The translations under genes and the position numbers were made by a program. The notes under the pieces were generated by a model. The model was not told the DNA's origin. It did no database searches and saw only the letters and a list, made by a program, of their open reading frames with translations. This document shows positions 54,019 through 62,441 of a stretch of 64,000 nt of DNA, piece by piece. Each line of letters begins with the position of its first letter. Position 1 is the stretch's first letter. The DNA comes from Salinicola endophyticus (GTDB taxonomy: Bacteria > Pseudomonadota > Gammaproteobacteria > Pseudomonadales > Halomonadaceae): the NCBI RefSeq assembly GCF_040536835.1, contig NZ_CP159578.1:1364001-1428000 (forward strand). The letters are read 5' to 3'.

Positions 54019-55049
54019 GCTTCGGCCTCTGCGTCGTCCAGCGTCACCATTGCCTTGAGCACCCCGCTGCCGGGGGCGCACCAGACCGGCATCCGCTCGG
54101 GCAGCGCGGTCAGCGTCGCACGGTGGGTGATCAGCGGGGCGGTCTGTAGCCGGCCTTCGGCCATCAGCTGGGTCACGTGCTCGAAATCCTCCCGCGTGGC
54201 GTTGCGGCTGCCGAGCAGGGTCAGCTCCTTCTTGTGGAAGTCCGGGTCGCTGAAGCGGATCTCGGCCTTGACCACGCTGACCAGCACATAGCGTCCGCCG
54301 TGGCCGGCGAAGTCGAAGCCACGATTCATCGCCGCCGGGTTGCCGGTGGCGTCGAACACCACATCGGCCAGGGCGCCATCGTTGAGCGCCTCGATCCTGG
54401 CCACCACGTCGTCGTCGGCGTGCCAGGTCGCATCGGCGCCCAGCGCGTCGCGGCACAGCGCCAGGCGGTCGCGGTTGGTATCGATCATCGCCACCCGCGC
54501 GCCGCAGCTCTTGGCCACCTGCAGCACACCGATACCGATCGGCCCGGCGCCGACCACCACCACCAGCTCGTCGGCGGCGACCTGGGCGCGGCGCACCGCG
54601 TGGGCGCCAATGGCCTGGCACTCGACCAGTGCCAGCGCCTCGGCCGAGAGTGTGGGCACCGCCACCAGATGGCTGGCGGGTACGTTGAGCGTCTGCGCCA
54701 TGCCGCCGTCGCGATGCACGCCGATCACCTGAAGCGCCTGGCAGCAGTTGGTACGGCCCTGGCGGCAGGCGCGGCACTCGCCGCAGTGCAGATAGGGAAT
54801 GACGTAGACCGCGTGGCCGACCAACGCCGGGTCGACATCTTCGGCCACCGCGACCACCTCGCCGGCCAGCTCGTGGCCGAGTACGCGGGGGTACTCGAAG
54901 TAGGGCTGATTGCCGCCGAAGGCGTGGATATCGGTGCCGCAGATACCGATACGGCGAATGGCGACCCGCGCCTCGCCTGGCGCCAGCGGGGGCGTCGGGC
55001 GCTCGACCAGCGCCATCTCGCCGGGGCGTGAACAGACCACGACTTGCAT
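54015..55049 (-). CDS. Zinc-dependent alcohol dehydrogenase, probable L-galactonate (L-gulonate) 5-dehydrogenase
   Basis: A 344-residue MDR-family dehydrogenase. The catalytic zinc set is near GICGTDIH (residue 38) and GHELAGEV (60), the structural zinc cysteines are in the CGECRACRQGRTNCC stretch near 90-105, and VVVGAGPIGIGV is the NAD fold near 165. Its place directly before uxaA and uxaB fits the LgoD step: L-galactonate to D-tagaturonate, then altronate, then KDG. L-idonate or L-gulonate dehydrogenase are alternatives. Confidence 0.8.
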   Translation of the reverse strand: MQVVVCSRPGEMALVERPTPPLAPGEARVAIRRIGICGTDIHAFGGNQPYFEYPRVLGHELAGEVVAVAEDVDPALVGHAVYVIPYLHCGECRACRQGRTNCCQALQVIGVHRDGGMAQTLNVPASHLVAVPTLSAEALALVECQAIGAHAVRRAQVAADELVVVVGAGPIGIGVLQVAKSCGARVAMIDTNRDRLALCRDALGADATWHADDDVVARIEALNDGALADVVFDATGNPAAMNRGFDFAGHGGRYVLVSVVKAEIRFSDPDFHKKELTLLGSRNATREDFEHVTQLMAEGRLQTAPLITHRATLTALPERMPVWCAPGSGVLKAMVTLDDAEAEA

Positions 55050-55078
55050 GTAGATTCTCCTGGCGAATGAGATATATC

Positions 55079-55101
55079 GGCCTAAAGGTCAGGCCAATTG
55101 G
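55079..55101. promoter_or_regulatory. Operator candidate before the alcohol dehydrogenase gene
   Basis: CTAAAGGTCAGGCCAATTGG closely matches CTAAAGGCCTGACCATTGG at 57013-57031, which lies between the KDF dehydrogenase and its divergent FadR regulator. It sits 30-52 bases upstream of the alcohol-dehydrogenase start, on the minus-strand promoter side. Confidence 0.5.
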
Positions 55102-55152
55102 TGCACAGGCCGCCTTCCAGACTCAGGAAGGCGGCGCGGCGTCGCTGGGCGC

Positions 55153-55995
55153 TCAGCTCTCGATACAGCGCTGGCGCTGTTCGCCCAGCCCCTCGATGCC
55201 CAGACGCATGGTCTGGCCCGGCTTGAGGAATACCTTCGGGTTCTGACCCATGCCCACGCCCGGGGGCGTGCCGGTGGAGATCACGTCGCCCGGTTGCAGG
55301 CTCATGAAGCGGCTCAGATAGGCGACCAGATGCGGGATCTGGAACACCATGGTGCGGGTCGAGCCGTCCTGGTAGCGCTGGCCGTCGACCTCCAGCCACA
55401 GATTCAGATCGTGGGGGTCGGCGATCTCTTCGCGGGTCACCAGCCAGGGGCCGAGCGGGCCGAAGGTGTCGCAGCCCTTGCCCTTGTCCCAGGTGCCGCT
55501 GCGCTCGAGCTGGAACTCGCGCTCGGAGACGTCGTTGATCACGCAGAAGCCGGCGACATGATCCATGGCGTCGGCTTCTTCGATGTAGCGCCCGCCGGTG
55601 CCGATCACCACGCCGAGCTCGACCTCCCAGTCGGTCTTGGTCGAGTCGCGGGGGATCTCGACGTCGTCGTTGGGGCCGCAGATGGCGCTGGTCCACTTGT
55701 TGAACACCACCGGCTCGGCGGGCACCTCGGCACCGGTCTCGGCGGCGTGGTCGGAGTAGTTGAGGCCGATGCAGATGAACTTGCCCACGCGGCCGACGCA
55801 GGGGCCCAGGCGGGTGTCGGCGGCGACCTCGGGCAGGCGGCTCAGGTCGAGTGCCGCGAGCTTGGCCAGGCCGGCGGCGCTGAGCACCTCGCCGGCGATG
55901 TCATCGATCTCGCCGGAGAGATCGCGCACGCGACCGTCGGCGTCGACGATTCCCGGTTTTTCCTGACCCTTGGGGCCGTGGCGTAGCAGTTTCAT
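55153..55995 (-). CDS. FAH-family 2,4-diketo-3-deoxy-L-fuconate hydrolase (predicted)
   Basis: A 280-residue FAH-superfamily hydrolase, often misannotated as ureidoglycolate lyase. It begins MKLLRHGPKGQEKPGI. Metal-site residues are in DWEVELGVVIGTG (two Glu), and CIGLNYSDHAAETG and VINDVSEREFQ are conserved. In Xanthomonas the homologous enzyme cleaves 2,4-diketo-3-deoxy-L-fuconate to pyruvate and L-lactate. The neighbouring SDR at 56222 fits the preceding step. AGGAG lies 6 bases before the start at 55995. Confidence 0.83.
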   Translation of the reverse strand: MKLLRHGPKGQEKPGIVDADGRVRDLSGEIDDIAGEVLSAAGLAKLAALDLSRLPEVAADTRLGPCVGRVGKFICIGLNYSDHAAETGAEVPAEPVVFNKWTSAICGPNDDVEIPRDSTKTDWEVELGVVIGTGGRYIEEADAMDHVAGFCVINDVSEREFQLERSGTWDKGKGCDTFGPLGPWLVTREEIADPHDLNLWLEVDGQRYQDGSTRTMVFQIPHLVAYLSRFMSLQPGDVISTGTPPGVGMGQNPKVFLKPGQTMRLGIEGLGEQRQRCIES

Positions 55996-56088
55996 GAAGA
56001 CTCCTTTGAGGAAAGCGTTGGTTGAATTTGGGTACGAAGTGATCGAGTGACGTTGAGACGGAAGCTTTTTCAGGACCCAGGAGGCGCT

Positions 56089-56212
56089 GGATAAACAGGC
56101 GAGCAGAGTGAAGCGCAAGGCGCCCGGAGCACAGGAACCGGAGCCTATGGGGTATAGGTGAGGATTCCGCGCACCGCGTAACGCCGCGATTCACCTGCGC
56201 AGCCATTTATCC
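56089..56212. repeat. Palindromic intergenic repeat, family 2
   Basis: A 124-base imperfect palindrome with ends GGATAAA (56089-56095) and TTTATCC (56206-56212), containing a central CCTAT-gggg-ATAGG hairpin. It separates the KDF dehydrogenase from the FAH hydrolase inside what would otherwise be one operon, so it may influence read-through. Confidence 0.75.
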
Positions 56213-56221
56213 TGTGTCTCC

Positions 56222-56962
56222 CTAGTTGGACCAGCCGCCATCGATCATTTGCACCGTCCCGGTAATGAAACCGGCTTCGTCACTGGCCAGCCAGGTCGCC
56301 AGCGCGGCGATCTCCTCCACCCGGCCCAACCGGCCCATGGGCTGGCGCGCGACGAACTCGGCGAACACCTCCTCGGCGCTGCGCCCCTGCTGGCGCGCCT
56401 GCTCGGCGACCCGTTCGCGTAGCGAGGGGGAGTCCACGGTACCGGGGCAGATGGCGTTGCAGCGGATGCCGCGGGTCATGAAGTCGGCGGCGATCGACTT
56501 GGTCAGCCCGATCACCGCGGCTTTGGTGGTGCCGTAGGCGAAGCGGTTGACCACGCCCTTGGTGCTGGAAGCGAGCGATGCCATGTTGATGATGCTGCCG
56601 CCGCCGTTGTCCAGCATCGCCGGCAGGGCGGCGCGCAAGGTGTAGAACATCGAGTCGACGTTGAGCCGCTGGGCCTGTGCCCACTGGGCGTCGTCGCACT
56701 CGAGAATCGAGCCTGCAGGCACCGTACCCGCGCAGTTGAAGACGATGTCCAGCGCGCCCAGAGAGCCGATCAGGCGGCTCACCGCGTCGGCATCGGTGAC
56801 GTCCAGCGCATGGCACTCGGCGGCCTCGAGCCCGTCGAGCTTGGCCGCATCGATATCGGTGGCGATCACCCGCGCGCCCTCGGCCAGAAAGCGCTCGACG
56901 GTGGCGCGGCCGATGCCCTGGCCGGCGGCGGTGATCAGAGCGGTCTTGTGGGCAAGGCGCAT
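56222..56962 (-). CDS. SDR dehydrogenase, probable 2-keto-3-deoxy-L-fuconate dehydrogenase
   Basis: A 246-residue short-chain dehydrogenase. NAD motif TAAGQGIGRA is near residue 10, the NCAG segment near 82, and the catalytic Ser/Tyr/Lys are in INMASLASS and YGTTKAA near 130-150. The C-terminus GGWSN and the TAAGQGIG start resemble the KDF dehydrogenase of the Xanthomonas fuconate pathway. The next gene, a FAH hydrolase, fits the step that follows. The start at 56962 has AGGAG upstream. Confidence 0.82.
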   Translation of the reverse strand: MRLAHKTALITAAGQGIGRATVERFLAEGARVIATDIDAAKLDGLEAAECHALDVTDADAVSRLIGSLGALDIVFNCAGTVPAGSILECDDAQWAQAQRLNVDSMFYTLRAALPAMLDNGGGSIINMASLASSTKGVVNRFAYGTTKAAVIGLTKSIAADFMTRGIRCNAICPGTVDSPSLRERVAEQARQQGRSAEEVFAEFVARQPMGRLGRVEEIAALATWLASDEAGFITGTVQMIDGGWSN

Positions 56963-57000
56963 GGCGTGGCTCCTGGGGGCGTTGTCGAGAGGTGGGTTTT

Positions 57001-57135
57001 CGCTTCTAATGTCTAAAGGCCTGACCATTGGGCCGAGTATTATCCTAAGCGCGAGGCGACCGCAAACCGCCAAACGTCTAATAGGCAGCGCCAGCGCCCG
57101 GTATTGCGTGGCAGTCTGCGACTTATGTCTAAGCT
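57001..57135. promoter_or_regulatory. Divergent promoter with repeated GTCTAA motifs
   Basis: In the 218-base gap between the SDR and FadR genes, GTCTAA occurs at 57011, 57076 and 57127. The first, GTCTAAAGGCCTGACC, is the best match to the candidate site before the alcohol dehydrogenase. These could be operators for the FadR-type regulator. Confidence 0.45.
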
Positions 57136-57180
57136 GTACTGCCGGCGACCCGGAAGCCGTCATGCAAAGGAGATCCAGGG

Positions 57181-57936
57181 ATGCCGATTCAGACCATTCG
57201 CGCCCAGCGGCTCTATCGCCAGATCGCCGATCAGCTGCTGGCGCTGATCCGCCAGGGCGAGTTCCCGCCGGGCTCGCTGCTGCCGCCGGAGCGCGATCTG
57301 GCCCAGCAGCTCGGGGTCAGCCGCGCCTCGGTGCGCGAGGCGTTGATCGCGCTGGAAGTGGTGGGGCAGGTCGAGGTCCGCGTCGGCCACGGCGTGCTGG
57401 TGCTGGAGCGCGCGGCGCCGGTCGAAGCACCGGTAATGCATATCGCCAGCCGCCAGGAGCCGTGGGCGATCGACCCCGAATTCGAAAGCGAGATCGAGCT
57501 CGATCTGGATCAGGAGATTCCGCCCTTCGCGCTGCTCGAGGCGCGCCGCTTCATCGAGCCGGAGACCGCGGCACTGGCGGCGCTCAACGCCAGCGACGAC
57601 GATCTCGAGGCGATCCGCGCGGCCTATCAGCGCAACGTCGAGGACAACCGCCACGGTGGTAATAACATGGTCGGCGATCGGCTGATGCATATCCGCATCG
57701 CCGAGGCCTCGGGCAACGCCGCCTACGCCATGCTGCTCAAGCATCTGCTCGGCCATCAGTACGGGGTGATGTTCCGGCGGCTGCAGGCGCTGTTCATGTC
57801 CACCGACATGCCGCGCCGCTCGCAGCAGGATCACAGCCGTATCCTCGCTGCGATCGAAGCGCGCGACGCCGAGGCCGCACGCGCGGCGATGGCGGCGCAC
57901 CTCGACCACGTGCTCGGGGTATTCTTCGATAGCTGA
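57181..57936 (+). CDS. FadR/GntR-family regulator of the galactonate/fuconate operon (predicted)
   Basis: A 251-residue GntR regulator: wHTH at residues 10-75 (GSLLPPERDLAQQLGVSRAS) and an FCD domain with likely metal residues Asp/His in DRLMHIRIAEASGN and HSRILAAI. It is of the UxuR/ExuR-like group that senses uronate or aldonate intermediates. It is divergent from the KDF dehydrogenase. Confidence 0.9.
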   Translation: MPIQTIRAQRLYRQIADQLLALIRQGEFPPGSLLPPERDLAQQLGVSRASVREALIALEVVGQVEVRVGHGVLVLERAAPVEAPVMHIASRQEPWAIDPEFESEIELDLDQEIPPFALLEARRFIEPETAALAALNASDDDLEAIRAAYQRNVEDNRHGGNNMVGDRLMHIRIAEASGNAAYAMLLKHLLGHQYGVMFRRLQALFMSTDMPRRSQQDHSRILAAIEARDAEAARAAMAAHLDHVLGVFFDS

Positions 57937-58101
57937 GCTAGGTGCCGTTGCCGCCGACGATTCGATCGCATCGACGCGCGCGCACGAAAAAAGCCAGTGT
58001 CGCCACCGCCGCAGGCGGACTAGCCTTGCATCAGTGTTCACCGGGATTGGTCCCGACTTGCCGGCCGCGGCCGGCGCTACCCCCGCTGCAAGGAGTGTGC
58101 A

Positions 58102-58707
58102 ATGAGCAAGGTACTGGTGCTTTATTACTCGAGCTACGGCCATGTCGAGACGCTGGCCAAGGCGATCGCCGAAGGTGCCGGCGGCGTCGGCGGCACCCAG
58201 GTGGACGTGCGCCGGGTGTCCGAGCTGGTCCCGGAGGAAGTGGCCGAACAGTCGGGCTACAAGACCGACCAGGATGCGCCGCTGATCGAAAGCCCTGATG
58301 CCCTGGCCGACTACGATGCGGTCATCGTCGGCACGCCGACCCGGTTCGGCAACATGGCCTCGCAGATGCGCAACTTCTGGGACATGACCGGCGGCCTGTG
58401 GGCACAGGGCAAGTTGGTGGGCAAGATCGGCAGCGCCTTCGTCTCCACCGCGACCCAGCACGGCGGTCAGGAGACCACGCTGACCTCGATCCACACCACG
58501 CTGCTGCACCACGGCATGGTGGTGGTCGGCGTGCCTTACGCCTGCCAGGAGCTCACCAACATGAGCGAGATCACCGGCGGCACGCCCTATGGCGCTTCGA
58601 CCCTGGCGGGGGCCGACGGCAGTCGCACCCCGAGCGAGAACGAGCTGGCGATCGCCCGGTTCCAGGGCAAGCACGTCGCCGAGCTGGCGGCCAAGCTGGG
58701 CGGCTGA
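58102..58707 (+). CDS. wrbA: NAD(P)H:quinone oxidoreductase WrbA
   Basis: Flavodoxin-like FMN enzyme (201 residues) reducing quinones by two electrons. The FMN phosphate loop is [12 protein letters not shown] at residues 8-19, and [18 protein letters not shown] is near residue 78. The C-terminal [19 protein letters not shown] is typical. RBS AAGGAG precedes the ATG. No functional link to neighbours is evident. Confidence 0.95.
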   Translation: MSKVLVLYYSSYGHVETLAKAIAEGAGGVGGTQVDVRRVSELVPEEVAEQSGYKTDQDAPLIESPDALADYDAVIVGTPTRFGNMASQMRNFWDMTGGLWAQGKLVGKIGSAFVSTATQHGGQETTLTSIHTTLLHHGMVVVGVPYACQELTNMSEITGGTPYGASTLAGADGSRTPSENELAIARFQGKHVAELAAKLGG

Positions 58708-58725
58708 CACCTTCCGAGCAACTCG

Positions 58726-58761
58726 CAAGCCCGCGCCGTCTTGAGCGACGGCGCGGGCTTG
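58726..58761. terminator. Strong hairpin between convergent wrbA and sugar transporter
   Basis: A 15-base perfect stem (58726-58740 with 58747-58761) with a 6-base loop. There is no good T run, so it may be a weak terminator or an RNA-stabilising structure. Confidence 0.6.
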
Positions 58762-58768
58762 TCGAGTG

Positions 58769-60175
58769 TTACTCGTAGACCATCTCTTCGAGCTCCAGGC
58801 CCTTGGTCTCGCGCACGAAGCGCACCACGAAGAAGATCGAGATCAGCGCACACAGGGCGTAGAAGCCGTAGGCGCCGGTCAGCCCGATCGAGGCGAGCAT
58901 GATCGGGAAGGTCATGGTGATGGCGAAGTTGGCCACCCACTGGAACAGCCCGGCGATCGCCAGCCCCGAACCGCGCACTTGGTTGGGGAACATCTCGCCC
59001 AGCATGACCCACATCACCGGGCCCCAGGAGACGTTGAAGCAGAACACGTAGACGTTGGCGGCGATCAGCGCGAGCACCCCGTTGCCGCTGGAGAGCGCCA
59101 GGCTGCCGTTGACCATGTCGGCGGTGGAGAAGGCGTAGACCAGCAGTGCCAGCGTCAGCGTCATCCCCAGTGAGCCGGCCCACAGCAGCGGCTTGCGTCC
59201 GATGCGGTCGATCAGGCCGATGGTGACCAGACAGGCGGCGATACTCACGGCGCCGCTGATCACGTTGATCATCAGGGCGTCATTCTCGGAGAACCCTACC
59301 GCCTGCCACAGCACGGCGCCGTAGTAGAACACCACGTTGATCCCCACCAACTGCTGGAACACCGCCAGCCCGATGCCCACCCACACCAGCTTGAGCAGCT
59401 TGCCAGTGGCGGGGTTGATCAGGTCCGACAGGCGCGGCTGGTGGCGGGTGGAGAGCGACTGGCGGATCTCGCCCAGGCGGCGCTCGGTGGTGGCGGCATC
59501 GTAGACCAGCCGCAGCACCCGCTCGGCCTTGGCCTCACGCCCCGCGCTGACCAGAAAGCGCGGGCTCTCGGGGATGAACAGCAGGGCCACGAAGAAGATG
59601 CCGGCGGGTACCAGCTCCATCCAGAACATGCAGCGCCACGCCTCGAAGCCGAACCACAGCGGGGCGGTCGAACCGCCGGCGATATTGGCCAGGGCGTAGT
59701 TGTTGAGAAACGAGAAGAACAGCCCGCCGATGATCGCCACCTGCTGAATGGTCGCCAGCCGGCCGCGCAGATGCGAGGGCGCGATCTCGCTGATATAGGC
59801 CGGCGACATCACGCTGGCGGCACCCACCGCCAGACCGCCCAGCACGCGATAGATGACGAACTCCAGCGACCCCCCGGCGATGCCGGAGCCCCAGGCGCTG
59901 ATCAGGAACAGCACCGCGGCGACGATCAGCAGCGTACGCCGGCCGAAACGGTCGGCCAGGCGCCCGGCGAAGAACGCCCCCACGGCGCAGCCGAGCAGCA
60001 TCGAGGCGACGTTGAAGCCGGTGCCCACACTCTCCGAGTGGAACGCCTGCTGCAGGCCGTCGACGGTGCCGTTGATGACCCCGCTGTCGAATCCGAACAA
60101 AAAGCCGCCGATGGCGGCGACGCAGCAGATCAGCATGACCACGAAAGGATGTTGCGAAGCGCTGGATGTTGGCAT
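58769..60175 (-). CDS. xylE: Sugar:H+ symporter, MFS (XylE-like)
   Basis: A 468-residue major-facilitator sugar transporter with 12 predicted helices. Motifs are GFLFGFDSGVINGT in helix 1, GRLADRFGRR, the PESPRFL hinge, QQLVGINVVFYYG and the C-terminal RFVRETKGLELEEM. It lies 80 bases after the xylose dehydrogenase on the same strand, so D-xylose is the likely substrate. Other pentoses or hexoses remain possible. Confidence 0.85.
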   Translation of the reverse strand: MPTSSASQHPFVVMLICCVAAIGGFLFGFDSGVINGTVDGLQQAFHSESVGTGFNVASMLLGCAVGAFFAGRLADRFGRRTLLIVAAVLFLISAWGSGIAGGSLEFVIYRVLGGLAVGAASVMSPAYISEIAPSHLRGRLATIQQVAIIGGLFFSFLNNYALANIAGGSTAPLWFGFEAWRCMFWMELVPAGIFFVALLFIPESPRFLVSAGREAKAERVLRLVYDAATTERRLGEIRQSLSTRHQPRLSDLINPATGKLLKLVWVGIGLAVFQQLVGINVVFYYGAVLWQAVGFSENDALMINVISGAVSIAACLVTIGLIDRIGRKPLLWAGSLGMTLTLALLVYAFSTADMVNGSLALSSGNGVLALIAANVYVFCFNVSWGPVMWVMLGEMFPNQVRGSGLAIAGLFQWVANFAITMTFPIMLASIGLTGAYGFYALCALISIFFVVRFVRETKGLELEEMVYE

Positions 60176-60255
60176 TGTCTAGCTCCGTTGGCGTGTGTCC
60201 AGGCGTATCACTCGGTATGGATACGGGCGTGAATCATGGGGCGAGCCCGGGCCGC

Positions 60256-60990
60256 TCACAGCCAGCCGGCGTCGACCCAATAATTGTGGGCGGTGCAGGC
60301 GGCGGCATCGTCGGAGGCCAGGAACAGCACCATCGCCGCCACGTGTTCCGGGTGGATGCGCAGCTTGAGCTTCTGCTCGGCGACGATCTGCGCTTCGTCC
60401 TCGGGGGTGTACCAGCGCGACTGGCGCGGGGTCTTGACGTTGCCGGGGATGACGCAGTTGACACGAATACCGTCGCTGCCCAGATCGCTCGCCAGCGCTC
60501 GGGTCAGCCCTTCGATGCCAGCCTTGGCGGTCTCGTAGAGCAGCATGCCCGGCTGACCCAGGTGCCAGCTGATCGAGCCGAGATTGACGATCGCCCCCCG
60601 GCCCTGGCGGCGCATGGCGGGCGCCACCGCGCGTGCCGCCAGCACCAGATGGCGTAGATTGACGTTCATGCGCTCGTCCCAGTACTCGGGGGTGACGTCC
60701 TCCAGCCGGTGACGGTCGTCGTTGGCGGCGTTGTTGACCAGCACGTCCACCGCGCCGATCGCCTCCAGGGTGGCGGCCAGTGCCGTCGGCTCGGTGAGGT
60801 CGCAGCGGTGGTAGTGCACCGTGTCGCCCAGCTCGGCGGCCAGCGCCTCGGCGTCGTCCAGGATGTCGAGGAAGTGCACCTCGGCGCGCTGGGCGGCGAA
60901 GGCACGCACCAGCCCTTCACCGATGCCGGACCCGCCGCCGGTAATGACGACACGCTTGCCCTGGAGACTGGGATAGATCGCTGTGGACAT
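60256..60990 (-). CDS. xylB: D-xylose 1-dehydrogenase (SDR, Caulobacter XylB type)
   Basis: Oxidises D-xylose to D-xylonolactone with NAD. The 244-residue protein starts MSTAIYPSLQGKRVVITGGGSGIG, closely resembling Caulobacter XylB. Other hallmarks are NNAANDDRHRLEDVTPEYWDER, the active-site segment GSISWHLGQPGMLLYETAKAG, and the C-terminus HNYWVDAGWL. It belongs with the downstream transporter and the divergent ROK regulator. L-arabinose or D-galactose dehydrogenase activity is possible for this group. No lactonase gene is seen nearby. Confidence 0.87.
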   Translation of the reverse strand: MSTAIYPSLQGKRVVITGGGSGIGEGLVRAFAAQRAEVHFLDILDDAEALAAELGDTVHYHRCDLTEPTALAATLEAIGAVDVLVNNAANDDRHRLEDVTPEYWDERMNVNLRHLVLAARAVAPAMRRQGRGAIVNLGSISWHLGQPGMLLYETAKAGIEGLTRALASDLGSDGIRVNCVIPGNVKTPRQSRWYTPEDEAQIVAEQKLKLRIHPEHVAAMVLFLASDDAAACTAHNYWVDAGWL

Positions 60991-61031
60991 CGCACGCTCG
61001 CTGTTCAGAAAGGATCGAGTTCGAGAAGGGT

Positions 61032-61052
61032 TAGTAAATAGCATTAACTAAT
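61032..61052. promoter_or_regulatory. XylR (ROK) operator candidate
   Basis: TTAGTAAATAGCATTAACTAA is a 21-base imperfect palindrome with TTAGT and ACTAA ends, the form bound by ROK-type XylR repressors. It lies in the gap between xylB and the ROK gene, 41 bases before the xylB start. Confidence 0.65.
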
Positions 61053-61205
61053 TATGGATCTCAGCATGCGCCGGGGGCCGAAGGCTGGCCATTGGCCATT
61101 GGTGGTAAGAGGGGATCAGGGGTGGCAGGCCGCAGGCTTGGCGGTGGGTGCGGCTGTCGGTGGCTCTGATATAGTCCCAGCACTGCCTTCCGTGCCGAGC
61201 TGCCC

Positions 61206-62396
61206 ATGCCCAATCATTTCACGCCCCATGCCGCCGGCGACCTCAACTACCTGAAGAGCCTCAATCGCAGCACGATCCTGAGCACGGTACGCCGCTATCC
61301 GGGGCTGTCGCGTGCCGATATCGCCGTGCGTACCGGGCTGACCAAGGCCACCGTGGGCAGTGTGGTCAACGTGCTCGGCGAGCGCGGCTGGCTGCGCGAG
61401 GGCGAGCTGCACGCGCGCGGCGGCGGGCGCCCGGGGCGTTCGCTCTATCTGGACGGCGAGCAGCATGTGATGCTCGGCGCCGAGGTGGGGGTGAAGGGGC
61501 TGCGCGTGGTGGCCTGTAATCTCCTCGGCGAACGGCTCGCCAGCCAGCGCCTGGACGTCTCGCCCACCACGCCGGAAGAGACCGCGGCGGTGCTGGCGCG
61601 GCTGATCGAGTCGCTGCTCGGCGATCCGGCGATTGCGGCGCGGCCCTGTCTGGGGCTCGGGGTGGCGCTGCCGGGGCCGGTGGCGCCGCAGGCGCCGATC
61701 CTGCGGCTTGCCCCCAACCTGGGCTGGGTCGATGTCGACTTCCTGGCGCTGCTACGCGCCGAGCTCGACTTGCCGGCGGGGGTGTGGCTGCTCGACAACG
61801 AGGCCAACGCCGCCGCCTTCGGCGAGTTCTACTTCATCGAGGGCTCGCCGCCGGAGTCGATCGCCTATCTCAGCGCGGGTAGCGGTATCGGCTGCGGGGT
61901 GGTCAGCGGCGAGCACTTCCCGGTGATTCCGCGGGGGCACCAGGGGCTGGTGGGGGAGATCGGCCACACCGTGCTGGTGGCGGAAGGGGCGCCCTGCCAC
62001 TGTGGCAATCACGGCTGTGCCGAAACCCTGGTCAGTGGCTGGATGCTGCGCGAATCCCTCGGCGTGGCGGCCGATGCCAGCCTGAGCGCGTCGCTGCTGG
62101 CACGGCTCGACGAGCCCGAGGTCCGCGCGGCGCTGGCGCGGGCCGGGCGCGCGCTGGGGCTTTTGATGCTCAATCTGCACCACACCCTCAACCCCTCGAT
62201 GCTGATTCTCGGCGGCTCGCTGATGCGCCTCGGCGCGCCGCTGGTGGCACCGGCGCTGGCTTACTTCGATGCCCACCAGAACGATCTGCTGCGCCAGTCG
62301 CAGCGTGTGCCGGTGAAGGTGATCGAGGACAGCACCTTCACCGCCGCCCGCGGTGCCGCCGCCCAGGTCATGGCACGCGCCGCGATCGAGGTGTGA
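61206..62396 (+). CDS. xylR: ROK-family transcriptional repressor (XylR-like)
   Basis: A 396-residue ROK repressor with an N-terminal HTH at residues 18-70 ([20 protein letters not shown]). The C-terminal kinase-like domain has [14 protein letters not shown] segments, [14 protein letters not shown] and the zinc motif [13 protein letters not shown] repressors of this form control xylose genes and release DNA on binding xylose. It is divergent from xylB with a matching operator between. Confidence 0.88.
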   Translation: MPNHFTPHAAGDLNYLKSLNRSTILSTVRRYPGLSRADIAVRTGLTKATVGSVVNVLGERGWLREGELHARGGGRPGRSLYLDGEQHVMLGAEVGVKGLRVVACNLLGERLASQRLDVSPTTPEETAAVLARLIESLLGDPAIAARPCLGLGVALPGPVAPQAPILRLAPNLGWVDVDFLALLRAELDLPAGVWLLDNEANAAAFGEFYFIEGSPPESIAYLSAGSGIGCGVVSGEHFPVIPRGHQGLVGEIGHTVLVAEGAPCHCGNHGCAETLVSGWMLRESLGVAADASLSASLLARLDEPEVRAALARAGRALGLLMLNLHHTLNPSMLILGGSLMRLGAPLVAPALAYFDAHQNDLLRQSQRVPVKVIEDSTFTAARGAAAQVMARAAIEV

Positions 62397-62441
62397 GCCG
62401 CGCCCGACGGCCGCGAGCGCCGAACGCGGTCAGCGTCGCGC

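Noticed and set aside
52369..54777. Extended altronate dehydratase frame beginning inside the alcohol dehydrogenase gene
   Set aside because: The extra N-terminal part is an out-of-frame reading of the dehydrogenase gene; the ATG at 54018 overlaps that gene's stop as ATGA and gives a normal UxaA N-terminus.
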